Shown here in pieces: positions 35,031 through 42,874 of a DNA stretch of 64,000 nucleotides (positions are counted from its first letter, which is position 1; the number at the start of each line of letters is the position of its first letter). Position numbers and translations under genes: made by a program. Source of the stretch: Thermococcus siculi (GTDB lineage: Archaea > Methanobacteriota_B > Thermococci > Thermococcales > Thermococcaceae). Where the stretch lies: assembly GCF_002214505.1 (NCBI RefSeq), contig NZ_CP015103.1:930001-994000 (forward strand). Direction: 5' to 3'. Below the pieces are notes generated by a model. The model saw nothing but the letters and a program-made list of their open reading frames with translations. It was not told the origin of the DNA and searched no databases.

Positions 35031-35134
35031 CGATGTTTACTACCGCGTTACAGGTTTATACCCCCTTCCTTGACTTCAACTCAGATTGAACCGGTAGCGT
35101 TATTAGGGAACGTGCCCAAGTCCGTTTGATACAC

Positions 35135-36136
35135 ATGCTCCGGCTGGAGGTTTACTGCGATAAAGGCGAAGCGGAAAACGTGTCCGGGGTTCTGGGGAAG
35201 TGGGGCCTTCAGTTCTACAGCGAGGGGGTCAGAGGCAGCGAGCGGGATGTGGTGAAGTTCACGGTTCTCGTCCCGGACTTCGTGATAAACGATGTCGTCG
35301 AAGAACTCATGAAGTCGATTGACCTGAGGAGGGGATATTCGTCGATAACCTGGTCCCCCGTGAGCGGGAAGTCCGTCAAATACGCGAACTCCGTTAAGTC
35401 CCTCAAGAAGTTCAAGCGCCGCTGGACACTCGCCGCGATAGAGCAGCTCATCGAAAACGCCAACAGCCAGGCACAGGTTGACCCGATCCAGCTCACCCTC
35501 GGTGTGGTTGCCTCGATAATAGCGCTCTTCGGCCTGATAAACGACAGCATCGTCATGATAATCTCCGCCATGCTGCTCTCCCCAATCCTCGGCCCGCTCT
35601 ACGGCTTCTCGCTTAACATCATCATGGGTAAGGGAAGGGACGCCCTCGATGCGGTCTACTCAATCCTCAAGCTCCTTGGGGTGATATTCGTATCGGCCCT
35701 TGCGGTTTCGGCGGCTCTGAAACTTGTCGGGGCCATGCCGCCCCATCCGACGCACGAGATACTGCTCCGCGGCGATTCCGGAATCGTCTACATCCTCCTG
35801 GCCATTATCCTGGGCTACGCCGGGATAGTGGCGATAGTCAGCAGGATCCCGGAGATACTGGCGGGGGTTTCAATAGCCGCGGCCCTCGTTCCGCCGACGA
35901 CGGTCGTGGGGATATCCCTGGCGATGGGCTGGTGGGACACGTTTGCCGGCTCCCTGGTGCTGACCGTTGAGAACGTCCTCGGCCTCCTGAGCGGTTCCCT
36001 TCTTGGCCTCTACATCCTCAACGTCTCTCCGAGGAGCTACTACGAGAAGAGGGCCGCGAAAATATATGCGAAAAGGACGATGGGGGTTCTCGCGCTGTTG
36101 ATGGCCATTCTGGTCCTTTTGGAGCTGTTTGCCTAG
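35135..36136 (+). CDS. DUF389 family membrane protein
   Basis: About 333 residues. A soluble N-terminal domain of about 120 residues (MLRLEVYCDKGEAENVSGVL) precedes the DUF389 membrane core: LTLGVVASIIALFGLINDSIV, SAMLLSPILGPLYGFSLNII, ALVPPTTVVGISLAMGWWDT and VENVLGLLSGSLLGLYILNV. Function is unknown in this family. ATG 35135 is used; a TTG at 35126 is unlikely. Overlaps the convergent gene at 36133 by four bases. Confidence 0.87.
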   Translation: MLRLEVYCDKGEAENVSGVLGKWGLQFYSEGVRGSERDVVKFTVLVPDFVINDVVEELMKSIDLRRGYSSITWSPVSGKSVKYANSVKSLKKFKRRWTLAAIEQLIENANSQAQVDPIQLTLGVVASIIALFGLINDSIVMIISAMLLSPILGPLYGFSLNIIMGKGRDALDAVYSILKLLGVIFVSALAVSAALKLVGAMPPHPTHEILLRGDSGIVYILLAIILGYAGIVAIVSRIPEILAGVSIAAALVPPTTVVGISLAMGWWDTFAGSLVLTVENVLGLLSGSLLGLYILNVSPRSYYEKRAAKIYAKRTMGVLALLMAILVLLELFA

Positions 36137-36579
36137 GCAACTTCCGTCTGCTCGTAGACGGGCTTTCCCTGGCGGTGCTTGACGAGGAGGCCGTAGAAGA
36201 ACTCCTTCAGGTCGGGACTCATATCGTCGTCGAGGAGCAGGTCTGCCCTTCCGGTGTAGTCCTTCTCTGCCTTCGTTATGAGCGTCGCTATCGCCGGGGT
36301 CAGTCCCTGTAGGAGTATCCTCACCAGCTCGGGCAGGGCCTCCTCCTCTATCTCCTCATCCGCCTCCAGGCCGAGGTAAACGATGAACCCCTTCATCTGG
36401 ACCGCCAGGATGAACTCGCTCTCGCTCAGCTCGAAGAACGAGAAGTTGTAGGTCTTTGAGTCGGCCCTTGCGAGCATGACACCCCTTATCGATACCGTCA
36501 CCGGCTCCTCATCTATCTCGAAAACGAGGTCCTTCGCGAGTTCGCTCTGGGCTATGGCGTAGAGTTCCTCCATCGACAT
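36133..36579 (-). CDS. hypothetical acidic protein, 148 residues
   Basis: Not recognised. Soluble acidic protein: MSMEELYAIAQSELAKDLVF, MLARADSKTYNFSFFEL, AVQMKGFIVYLGLEADEEIE and LLLDDDMSPDLKEFFYGLLV. The alternation of strands and helices suggests an alpha/beta fold with a helical end. No catalytic motif. Divergent from nikR with a TATA-like CCCTTTTATCC near 36603. ATG 36579 or ATG 36573 could be used. Confidence 0.65.
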   Translation of the reverse strand: MSMEELYAIAQSELAKDLVFEIDEEPVTVSIRGVMLARADSKTYNFSFFELSESEFILAVQMKGFIVYLGLEADEEIEEEALPELVRILLQGLTPAIATLITKAEKDYTGRADLLLDDDMSPDLKEFFYGLLVKHRQGKPVYEQTEVA

Positions 36580-36657
36580 GTGGGTGCCTTCTCCGAGAGG
36601 GATAAAAGGGTTTCGTCACCTTTTTAACGATGGGAGCGAAGGTTATACGGTGGTGGT

Positions 36658-37074
36658 ATGAAGATCACGCGCTTCGGCGTCTCAGTACCGGATGAACTCC
36701 TCGCGAAGTTCGACCGTATAATCGAGGAGAAGGGCTACGTGAACAGGAGTGAGGCGATCAGGGATTTAATGAGGGACTTCATAGTGAGGCACGAGTGGGA
36801 AGAGGGTGAAGGGGAGGTCGCCGGGACGATAACGATGCTCTACAACCACGACGAGGCTGAAGTGGTTAAGGAACTCTTGGATTTGCAGCACGATTACCTG
36901 AACGAGATCGTCTCCAGCATCCACGTTCACATGGACGAGCACAACTGCCTTGAGGTCGTGATCGTTAAGGGAAATGCGAGGAGAATAAAGGAGATAGCCG
37001 ACAGGCTTCTGAGCCTGAAGGGCGTCAAGCATGGGAAGCTCGTCATGACCGGAACCGGGAAGGAACTCGTCTGA
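36658..37074 (+). CDS. nikR: nickel-responsive ribbon-helix-helix regulator NikR
   Basis: 138 residues: the N-terminal ribbon-helix-helix ([33 protein letters not shown]) binds DNA and the C-terminal ACT-like domain binds Ni. The metal site is visible: a His in [18 protein letters not shown], and the HxH...C set in [19 protein letters not shown] 36658 follows GGTGGT; a TATA element (CCTTTTTAACG, near 36617) predicts a very short leader. The next gene starts ten bases downstream and may be part of the same response. Confidence 0.95.
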   Translation: MKITRFGVSVPDELLAKFDRIIEEKGYVNRSEAIRDLMRDFIVRHEWEEGEGEVAGTITMLYNHDEAEVVKELLDLQHDYLNEIVSSIHVHMDEHNCLEVVIVKGNARRIKEIADRLLSLKGVKHGKLVMTGTGKELV

Positions 37075-37084
37075 GGTGTTTACT

Positions 37085-37495
37085 GTGAGGTTGGTGAGCC
37101 TGATAACCTCCCTGCTCGTTGCCCTCTCGTTTCCCCTTCCCTGGCTCAGGCTCTCCTCGGGAGATGTGACATTCCTGTACATCCTGGACAAAACAATTAC
37201 CGCTTCAAACGGCTTCGAGGGTGCCTTCTGGTGGCTCAACCCGAACAGCACAGGCTCGATATTCACCTACGTTGTCTTCTTCGCCGGCCTCTTCATGATA
37301 CTCCTGGGCGTCTTCTTCGGCCTCCTCGGGGGAAGGCTCGGCCCCGGCGTTGGCCTCGCCGGGATGCTCCTCTTCACAACTGTGGCCTGGTACATCTACG
37401 GGGGCGGCTTTCTGGAGACCCTCAGCGTGGGCTACCTCCTGGCTCTTGGGTCCTTCGTGGCGGGCTTCCTCCTGGCGGGCGGGAAGTACCTCTAG
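37085..37495 (+). CDS. small polytopic membrane protein downstream of NikR
   Basis: Not recognised. About 136 residues, four membrane helices: MRLVSLITSLLVALSFPLPW, FTYVVFFAGLFMILLGVFFG, GVGLAGMLLFTTVAWYIYGG and VGYLLALGSFVAGFLLAGG. GTG 37085 with GAGGTG six bases before it is preferred over GTG 37076. It sits directly behind nikR, so nickel-linked expression is plausible, but there is no metal-transport motif. Overlaps the rqcH stop by four bases. Confidence 0.7.
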   Translation: MRLVSLITSLLVALSFPLPWLRLSSGDVTFLYILDKTITASNGFEGAFWWLNPNSTGSIFTYVVFFAGLFMILLGVFFGLLGGRLGPGVGLAGMLLFTTVAWYIYGGGFLETLSVGYLLALGSFVAGFLLAGGKYL

Positions 37496-39444
37496 CCAAC
37501 GACCTCCGCTATCTCCCCGTTCCCCGGCGGGAGAACGGCCATTATGTCCTCTTCCCTCACCTTGTAGCCCCACTTCTCCAGGATGCGCTTGATCTTCTTG
37601 ACCAGCTCGCTCTTCTTGAGTCCCCCGGGCCTTATAACGATGTATCTGTTCGTGTGGGCCTTTATTGCATCGACCGGCGCGCAGACGACGAAATCCTCCC
37701 CCTCGTAGTTTATCACGCCAACCGCCAGCTTGAGTGGAAGCCCGTGGAGCCAGTTCCTCTTTCCGTAGACCATGAAGGCGCCCTTTCCGAGGTACTCGCC
37801 ACTGGGAGTCTGCTTGGTGACCTGGTTGGGGTAGGCCCAGTAGGCATCCTCGCTGTAAACGCCCCTGCTCCATGCCTTGCTCATCGAAACTGCAAACTGG
37901 CAGGCCTCGAAGATTGTCTTCTCTCCAGCCTTTTGGCCCTCCTTGATTACGACGTGGGGGGCACCGTAAACGTCAGCGTGGCAGTAGAGGTCGTTCTCGG
38001 CCATGTGCTTTTTAATGAGAATCTCGTTGGTGCTCGCGTCTTTACCCCCCAGAACGAGGAACCCCTCGCTCGAAACGAACCACCGGAACTTCTCGAACCA
38101 CTTCTTCTTCCGCCTCTCTATCTTCCTGACGTTCAGCTCCTTCTTCATCTCCTCCTCGATGAGCTTCTCAACCTCGTCGAGCTTCCTCCTAGTATCTTCG
38201 TAGGCTTTGAGTGCCCCTTCGTACTTGTGGCGGAATTTCTTGGCCTTCTCGTAGTAGAGTTCGGCGTTCTCGCCTATGCTCCTGTTGAGGTAGAGCCTGA
38301 CCTTTTTTCCTTCCAGCTCTATCGTTACGGCCTTCTCCTTTGGATCGATCCCCTTGACCATAAGCGCCACTTTGTTGCCCGCCTTCCTGCCGGCCTCTAT
38401 CCTCCTTTTGAACTCCTCCCAGCCGAGCGTTTCGGTGGCCTTCCTGAACTCCTCCAGAAGGCGCTCCACAAGGGAGAAGTTGGCGTAGATGAGGTCGCCT
38501 ATCTCCTGGTTGGCCTTTGCCCCCTCCTCGAAGCCCTTGAGCATCTCCTCCTGCTTTTTGAGGGTCATGAGGAGCTGTCTCTTCTTTGATTCGAGCCTCC
38601 TGGTCTGCTCTATTTTGGCCTTCTCTATGGTTATCCTCCCGAAGTACTCGTCGAGGGCCTCGCTGAAGGTGTTGAAGTAGCGCTTCTCAAGCCCCTCGTA
38701 TATCTTCAGCTCTATCGGGACGACGTCGTGCATGCTGCCGTCCTTGAAGACTATGTTGGGCCTCGGCTCGTCGTTGAACGTCTTCATCATGGCATCGTAG
38801 ACTTTCAGGAGGTCCTCGTCGCTCAGCTCCTTCACTGGAGTTGTCTTCTCAAAGCCGGCCCTCCGCGATATCTCCTCTGCGTACATGCCGCCCATGTTGA
38901 GCTTTCTGGCCAGAGCGCGGACGAGTTCAAGCCCCTCTTCCTCGCGCATCAGCTCCAGAAAGCGCTCTGGCGTCACTTCCAGAGGGTTCTCCCTCGCGGG
39001 GGGATACCGGTAGTCGGCCTTCGGCATTATCCTCCTGTCCTTGTACTCCTCGTAGCGGAGGGCTGCAACGATTTTGTTCTCCGAATCGACGAGGATGATG
39101 TTCCCCTTTCTAAAAAGCTCGCCGATGAGGGTGTAGTCGCCGACCCTTATCTTCACTATCCTGTCGAAGCCGTGCTGCTCGATGGCATCGATGAAGCCGC
39201 CGCTCAGGTGTTTTCTAAGGAGCATAGTGAAGCTCGAGGGCTGCTTCGGTGCCTCTTTGACGTAGCTCGTGATGTGGAAGCGCTTTCCGGCCTGGAGAAT
39301 TAGATCTGCCCTTCCTTCCTTCGTTCGGAGTTTTATCCTTATCTCATCGCCGTCGTGGTAGACCTTGTCAACGCGGGAACCGACGAGCCACTGGAGTTCC
39401 CTAACGATGTAGCGTATGTCAACGCTGCTCATCTCCCCCTTCAT
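37492..39444 (-). CDS. rqcH: Rqc2/NEMF-family ribosome rescue factor
   Basis: 650 residues. NFACT-N domain at the start (MSSVDIRYIVRELQWLVGSR, then YRYPPARENPLEVTPERF), two helix-hairpin-helix regions and a long coiled coil in the middle (RRLESKKRQLLMTLKKQEEM; YEDTRRKLDEVEKLIEEEMK), and NFACT-R at the end (KWFEKFRWFVSSEGFLVLGG, NEILIKKHMAENDLYCHADV, GAPHVVIKEG). Family function: binds split large subunits carrying peptidyl-tRNA and can recruit tRNA-Ala for tailing. ATG 39444 or ATG 39432 could be the start. Confidence 0.92.
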   Translation of the reverse strand: MKGEMSSVDIRYIVRELQWLVGSRVDKVYHDGDEIRIKLRTKEGRADLILQAGKRFHITSYVKEAPKQPSSFTMLLRKHLSGGFIDAIEQHGFDRIVKIRVGDYTLIGELFRKGNIILVDSENKIVAALRYEEYKDRRIMPKADYRYPPARENPLEVTPERFLELMREEEGLELVRALARKLNMGGMYAEEISRRAGFEKTTPVKELSDEDLLKVYDAMMKTFNDEPRPNIVFKDGSMHDVVPIELKIYEGLEKRYFNTFSEALDEYFGRITIEKAKIEQTRRLESKKRQLLMTLKKQEEMLKGFEEGAKANQEIGDLIYANFSLVERLLEEFRKATETLGWEEFKRRIEAGRKAGNKVALMVKGIDPKEKAVTIELEGKKVRLYLNRSIGENAELYYEKAKKFRHKYEGALKAYEDTRRKLDEVEKLIEEEMKKELNVRKIERRKKKWFEKFRWFVSSEGFLVLGGKDASTNEILIKKHMAENDLYCHADVYGAPHVVIKEGQKAGEKTIFEACQFAVSMSKAWSRGVYSEDAYWAYPNQVTKQTPSGEYLGKGAFMVYGKRNWLHGLPLKLAVGVINYEGEDFVVCAPVDAIKAHTNRYIVIRPGGLKKSELVKKIKRILEKWGYKVREEDIMAVLPPGNGEIAEVVG

Positions 39445-39573
39445 TCTCCCACCCTCAGTGGGTAGTTCCTCAACCCTTTAAACCTAACCGGTGCCCCAAC
39501 ATGTCCATACGTCCAAAGGTGTTCCGGATAAGGTTAAATACTCAAAAGACCATAACACTCTCGGTGATACACA

Positions 39574-41598
39574 ATGAGAGGCTACTTCACCTTTGTGCTG
39601 CACACTCACCTGCCCTACGTTAGAAAGCACGGGAAATGGCCCTTTGGGGAGGAGTGGATATACGAGGCCATGAGTGAAACGTACCTGCCCCTTCTTATGG
39701 AGTTCGAGAGGCTCAGCTCCTCTGGAGTACGGTTCAACATCGTGGTGAACATCACGCCGGTTCTGGCCGAGCAGCTGGCCGACGAGTACATAAAGTGGGA
39801 GTTCGAGCGCTACCTGGAGAGGAAGATAGAGAAGACCGAGGAAGACCTCCGCTCCGGCAAATACGACGAGAAGGCTGTAATGGCTAGCCTCGACCACTTC
39901 AGGAAGGTCTACGACTACTGGAGGGCAATAAACGGCGACATAATCGGCAAGTTCCGTGAGTTTCAGGAGAGGGGATACGTCGAGATAATAACCTCGGCGG
40001 CAACGCACGGCTACCTTCCCCTCCTCGGGAGGGACGAGGCTATAAGGGCGCAGATAGCCAACGGTGTTGCCACCTACGAGAAGCACTTCGGGAGGAGGCC
40101 GAGGGGAATATGGCTCCCCGAGTGCGCCTACAGGCCTGCCGGCGAGTGGGAGTTGCCCGGAGGAAGGAAGGTGAAGAGGAAGGGGATAGAAAAGTTCCTC
40201 GAGGAGTTCGGCATCGAGTACTTCTTCGTCGAGAGCAAACTCATCGACGAGGGGCCGGTGACCCGGGGCTACCACGAGATTGAGGTCTACAAGGGGGGAA
40301 AGAGCACCCTCCGGCCCTACTGGATTAAAGGCTCGAAAGTTGCGGTCTTCGCGCGCAACAGGGAGACCGGGCATCAGGTCTGGAGCGCCCACTACGGCTA
40401 CCCGGGCGACTTCTACTACCGCGAGTTCCACAGGAAGGCACCGGAGAGTGGCGGCCAGTACTGGAGGATAACAGGGAAGGACGTTGAGCTTGCCGATAAG
40501 GAGTTCTACGACCCGGACAAAGCCATGGAGCGCGTCGAGGAGCACGCGAGGCACTTCGTCTCGCTGGTGGAGAGGCTTTTGAGGGAGTTCGAGGAGAAGA
40601 CGGGAGAGAAGGGAATAATAGTTTCTCCCTATGACACCGAGCTTTTCGGCCACTGGTGGTTTGAGGGGGTTAAATGGCTCGGCAGGGTTCTGGAGCTGAT
40701 GGCCGGCAGGGGAATAGAAACCGTGTCCCTCTCGAGGTTCCTCGAAAACTATTCCGGCGAGAGGCACGAGATAGAGCTTCCCGAGGGCTCGTGGGGGGCC
40801 AACTCGGACCACTCCACCTGGTGGAACGAGGAGACAGAGTGGACGTGGGAGCACGTCTACCGGGCCGAGGACAGGATGGTGGCGATAGCGAGCAGGTTCT
40901 ATGGAAGGGACGCTTTAACGGACAGGGCCATCGAGCAGCTCGCGAGGGAGCTTCTGATACTCGAAGCCAGCGACTGGCAGTTCCTCATAACGACAGGACA
41001 GGCGAAGGAGTACGGGAAGAGGAGGATTCTCACCCACAGCAGGGACTTCCACAGGCTGGCCAACGAGGTCGTGAGGTACGTTAAAACGGGCGAGTTCGAT
41101 GTTAAGGTGCTTGGAGAGTTAGAGGAGAGGGACAACGCCTTCAGACCGGTTGTCGTGGCCCACTACATAAGCGAGAACCCGCCCGAACTGGAGGAGTACG
41201 TGGAACCTCCCGAGGTGCCCCCTGAGAAAGCCTCCGAAGAGAATGAAGGTGAGGCGAGGGAGAAGGCCGAGAGGGCCTACGCGACGGAGGTCGTGAAGGA
41301 AGTTGCGGTGAAGGGAAAGACAAAGCAAACTAAACCCCTGGGAAGGGCCAGGAAGTCGGAAAGGAAGCCGAAGCAAGAATCCTCCGCCAGGAAGGGTGGA
41401 AGGAAGATGGGTGGAAGGATGAAAACCGGGAGTGACCTGCTCTTGATAAAGGGCATCGGGCCGAAGACCCTTGTCAGGCTCAGGAAAGCCGGAGTCCACA
41501 CGGTGGATGACCTCAGGACCGCCGACCTTGATGAACTCGCCCGGAAAACGGGAATATCGATAAAGAGGCTGAGGAAGTTCGTGGAGCAGGTTTCTTAG
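39574..41598 (+). CDS. GH57 1,4-alpha-glucan branching enzyme
   Basis: 674 residues, close to the characterised T. kodakarensis GH57 branching enzyme. The barrel starts MRGYFTFVLHTHLPYVRKHG; the nucleophile Glu is in GIWLPECAYRPAGEWE and the acid Asp in SPYDTELFGHWWFEG, with SWGANSDHSTWWNEE later. A linker of about 80 charged residues leads to a C-terminal helix-hairpin-helix pair (LLLIKGIGPKTLVRLRKAGV and GISIKRLRKFVEQ). ATG 39574 is leaderless-like behind AAGGTTAAATAC. Role: adds alpha-1,6 branches to glycogen-like polymer. Confidence 0.93.
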   Translation: MRGYFTFVLHTHLPYVRKHGKWPFGEEWIYEAMSETYLPLLMEFERLSSSGVRFNIVVNITPVLAEQLADEYIKWEFERYLERKIEKTEEDLRSGKYDEKAVMASLDHFRKVYDYWRAINGDIIGKFREFQERGYVEIITSAATHGYLPLLGRDEAIRAQIANGVATYEKHFGRRPRGIWLPECAYRPAGEWELPGGRKVKRKGIEKFLEEFGIEYFFVESKLIDEGPVTRGYHEIEVYKGGKSTLRPYWIKGSKVAVFARNRETGHQVWSAHYGYPGDFYYREFHRKAPESGGQYWRITGKDVELADKEFYDPDKAMERVEEHARHFVSLVERLLREFEEKTGEKGIIVSPYDTELFGHWWFEGVKWLGRVLELMAGRGIETVSLSRFLENYSGERHEIELPEGSWGANSDHSTWWNEETEWTWEHVYRAEDRMVAIASRFYGRDALTDRAIEQLARELLILEASDWQFLITTGQAKEYGKRRILTHSRDFHRLANEVVRYVKTGEFDVKVLGELEERDNAFRPVVVAHYISENPPELEEYVEPPEVPPEKASEENEGEAREKAERAYATEVVKEVAVKGKTKQTKPLGRARKSERKPKQESSARKGGRKMGGRMKTGSDLLLIKGIGPKTLVRLRKAGVHTVDDLRTADLDELARKTGISIKRLRKFVEQVS

Positions 41599-41656
41599 TT
41601 CCCGTTCCTTTCGAAACCCTTTTCTTAACTTTGACCAAGTATATTCAGTGGTGGCC

Positions 41657-41974
41657 ATGAAGAAGGTTGAGGCGATTATAAGGGGAAATGACTTTGATCG
41701 CGTTAAGAACGCGCTGAAGCAGATTGGCATCGTGCCGCTGACGGCTTACCCCGTCCAGGGGAGGGGTGTGCAGGGCGGAGTCCCGCCATATGACCTGCTG
41801 CCGAAGATGAAGATAGAGATCGTCGTCAAGGACAAGGACGTTGAGACCGTGGTGAACGTCATCACGAGGAACGCCCGAAGCGGCACCCCCGGGGACGGAA
41901 AGATATTCATAATCCCCGTTGAGGATGCGATAAGGATAAGAACCGGGGAAAGGGGGAACGAGGCCCTCTACTGA
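41657..41974 (+). CDS. P-II family nitrogen regulatory protein
   Basis: 105 residues with the P-II fold: MKKVEAIIRGNDFDRVKNAL, GRGVQGGVPPYDLLPKMKIE (T-loop region with one Tyr), IEIVVKDKDVETVVNVITRN, and the ATP-site ARSGTPGDGKIFIIPVEDAI. P-II proteins sense ATP/ADP and 2-oxoglutarate and control ammonium transport and glutamine synthesis. No amtB gene adjoins it, unlike most archaeal glnK. The T-loop is shorter and richer in Pro than in GlnB/GlnK, so partners may differ. ATG 41657 follows GTGGTGG. Confidence 0.87.
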   Translation: MKKVEAIIRGNDFDRVKNALKQIGIVPLTAYPVQGRGVQGGVPPYDLLPKMKIEIVVKDKDVETVVNVITRNARSGTPGDGKIFIIPVEDAIRIRTGERGNEALY

Positions 41975-41989
41975 GGGCTTTCCCCATTT

Positions 41990-42718
41990 TCAGAGGAACG
42001 CGTGGCGGTGCTTGTAGAGCATGTAGCTCGCGTACCCGAGCAGGATTAGCGTGGCTGCCCCGAGGACTCCGACGGTGGCCACTACCCCCTGGGCGAAACC
42101 AATGCTCCTTCCGAATGCCTCCGCTATCTTGGCTAGCTCCTCCGGGTTGTTGAAGGCGTAGAAAGCGTACCTTATCGAGAACGCCCCCATGACCATCGGT
42201 ATGGGCATAACTGCGAAGCCCAGCATGAGGCCAAGCTTACCCCTCTTCCTCATGCTCAGCATCGCCAGTAGAGTGGGGATTATGAGTATGAGCGCGGTGA
42301 AGGCGTACATCGGTCCGAAGATTCCGGACACTATGTAGAAGGGCACCATACCCGCCAGGAAGGCGAAATACGTCCGGCGAAGAACCTTTACCTCCCCCGC
42401 GAAGTCGTAGGGTGCGACCTTGGAGTACCTGTTCATGAGGTCTACGTCCTTCATGTACTCCTTCTGGCCCATCTTCTCGATGTACTTGTCGGTGGTGTTG
42501 TTCTTCAACCTCACCGCCCTCTTGAGGAAGAAGTTGGCCAGCTCCTCGTTGTCGTTGACGAGGTTGTCGGCCAGGTCGAGGAAGTTCCTCCTGGCTTCAT
42601 CAAGGAGCCGCAGCGCTTTCTGTTTGTTCTTATCCGAGAGTGATTTGAGTGAGTTTATGCGTTTTTCTACGTCTTCCAAAGTCTGCGCTACGTCGCGCAG
42701 AATCTCGGCACTTTTCAT
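41990..42718 (-). CDS. hypothetical membrane protein with coiled-coil N terminus
   Basis: Not recognised. About 242 residues: a helical N-terminal half (MKSAEILRDVAQTLEDVEKR, QKALRLLDEARRNFLDLADN) and then five or so membrane helices, e.g. TYFAFLAGMVPFYIVSGIFG, FTALILIIPTLLAMLSM, LMLGFAVMPIPMVMGAF and VVATVGVLGAATLILLGYAS. ATG 42718 follows GGAGGTG; the in-frame start at 42733 lies within that site region. Third gene behind the NSS symporter and its small subunit, 35 bases after the latter, so possibly cotranscribed. Confidence 0.7.
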   Translation of the reverse strand: MKSAEILRDVAQTLEDVEKRINSLKSLSDKNKQKALRLLDEARRNFLDLADNLVNDNEELANFFLKRAVRLKNNTTDKYIEKMGQKEYMKDVDLMNRYSKVAPYDFAGEVKVLRRTYFAFLAGMVPFYIVSGIFGPMYAFTALILIIPTLLAMLSMRKRGKLGLMLGFAVMPIPMVMGAFSIRYAFYAFNNPEELAKIAEAFGRSIGFAQGVVATVGVLGAATLILLGYASYMLYKHRHAFL

Positions 42719-42753
42719 GGCTACACCTCCCAAATGTAAAAGAAAAGAAGGCT

Positions 42754-42864
42754 TTAAGCCTTTTGCTGCTTCTCAGCGTGCAGCAGCTTGGTTATGCTCC
42801 AGTACATAAGGATAAAAATGGAGCCCCAAGCAAACACCAGGAATACGAGTGCACCCGTGTCCAT
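42754..42864 (-). CDS. 36-residue MetS-like small subunit of the NSS symporter
   Basis: MDTGALVFLVFAWGSIFILM then YWSITKLLHAEKQQKA: one membrane helix with a short basic tail. It starts 11 bases after the symporter stop with GAGGTGGTGAAG before the ATG at 42864. In bacteria a comparable one-span protein, MetS, is required for the MetP NSS transporter of methionine and alanine; size, topology and position match. Sequence identity to MetS is not claimed. Confidence 0.72.
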   Translation of the reverse strand: MDTGALVFLVFAWGSIFILMYWSITKLLHAEKQQKA

Positions 42865-42874
42865 CTTCACCACC

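Noticed and set aside
39574-41598. Branching enzyme tail as a sign of recent gene fusion
   Set aside because: The helix-hairpin-helix tail is a known feature of the characterised T. kodakarensis enzyme.
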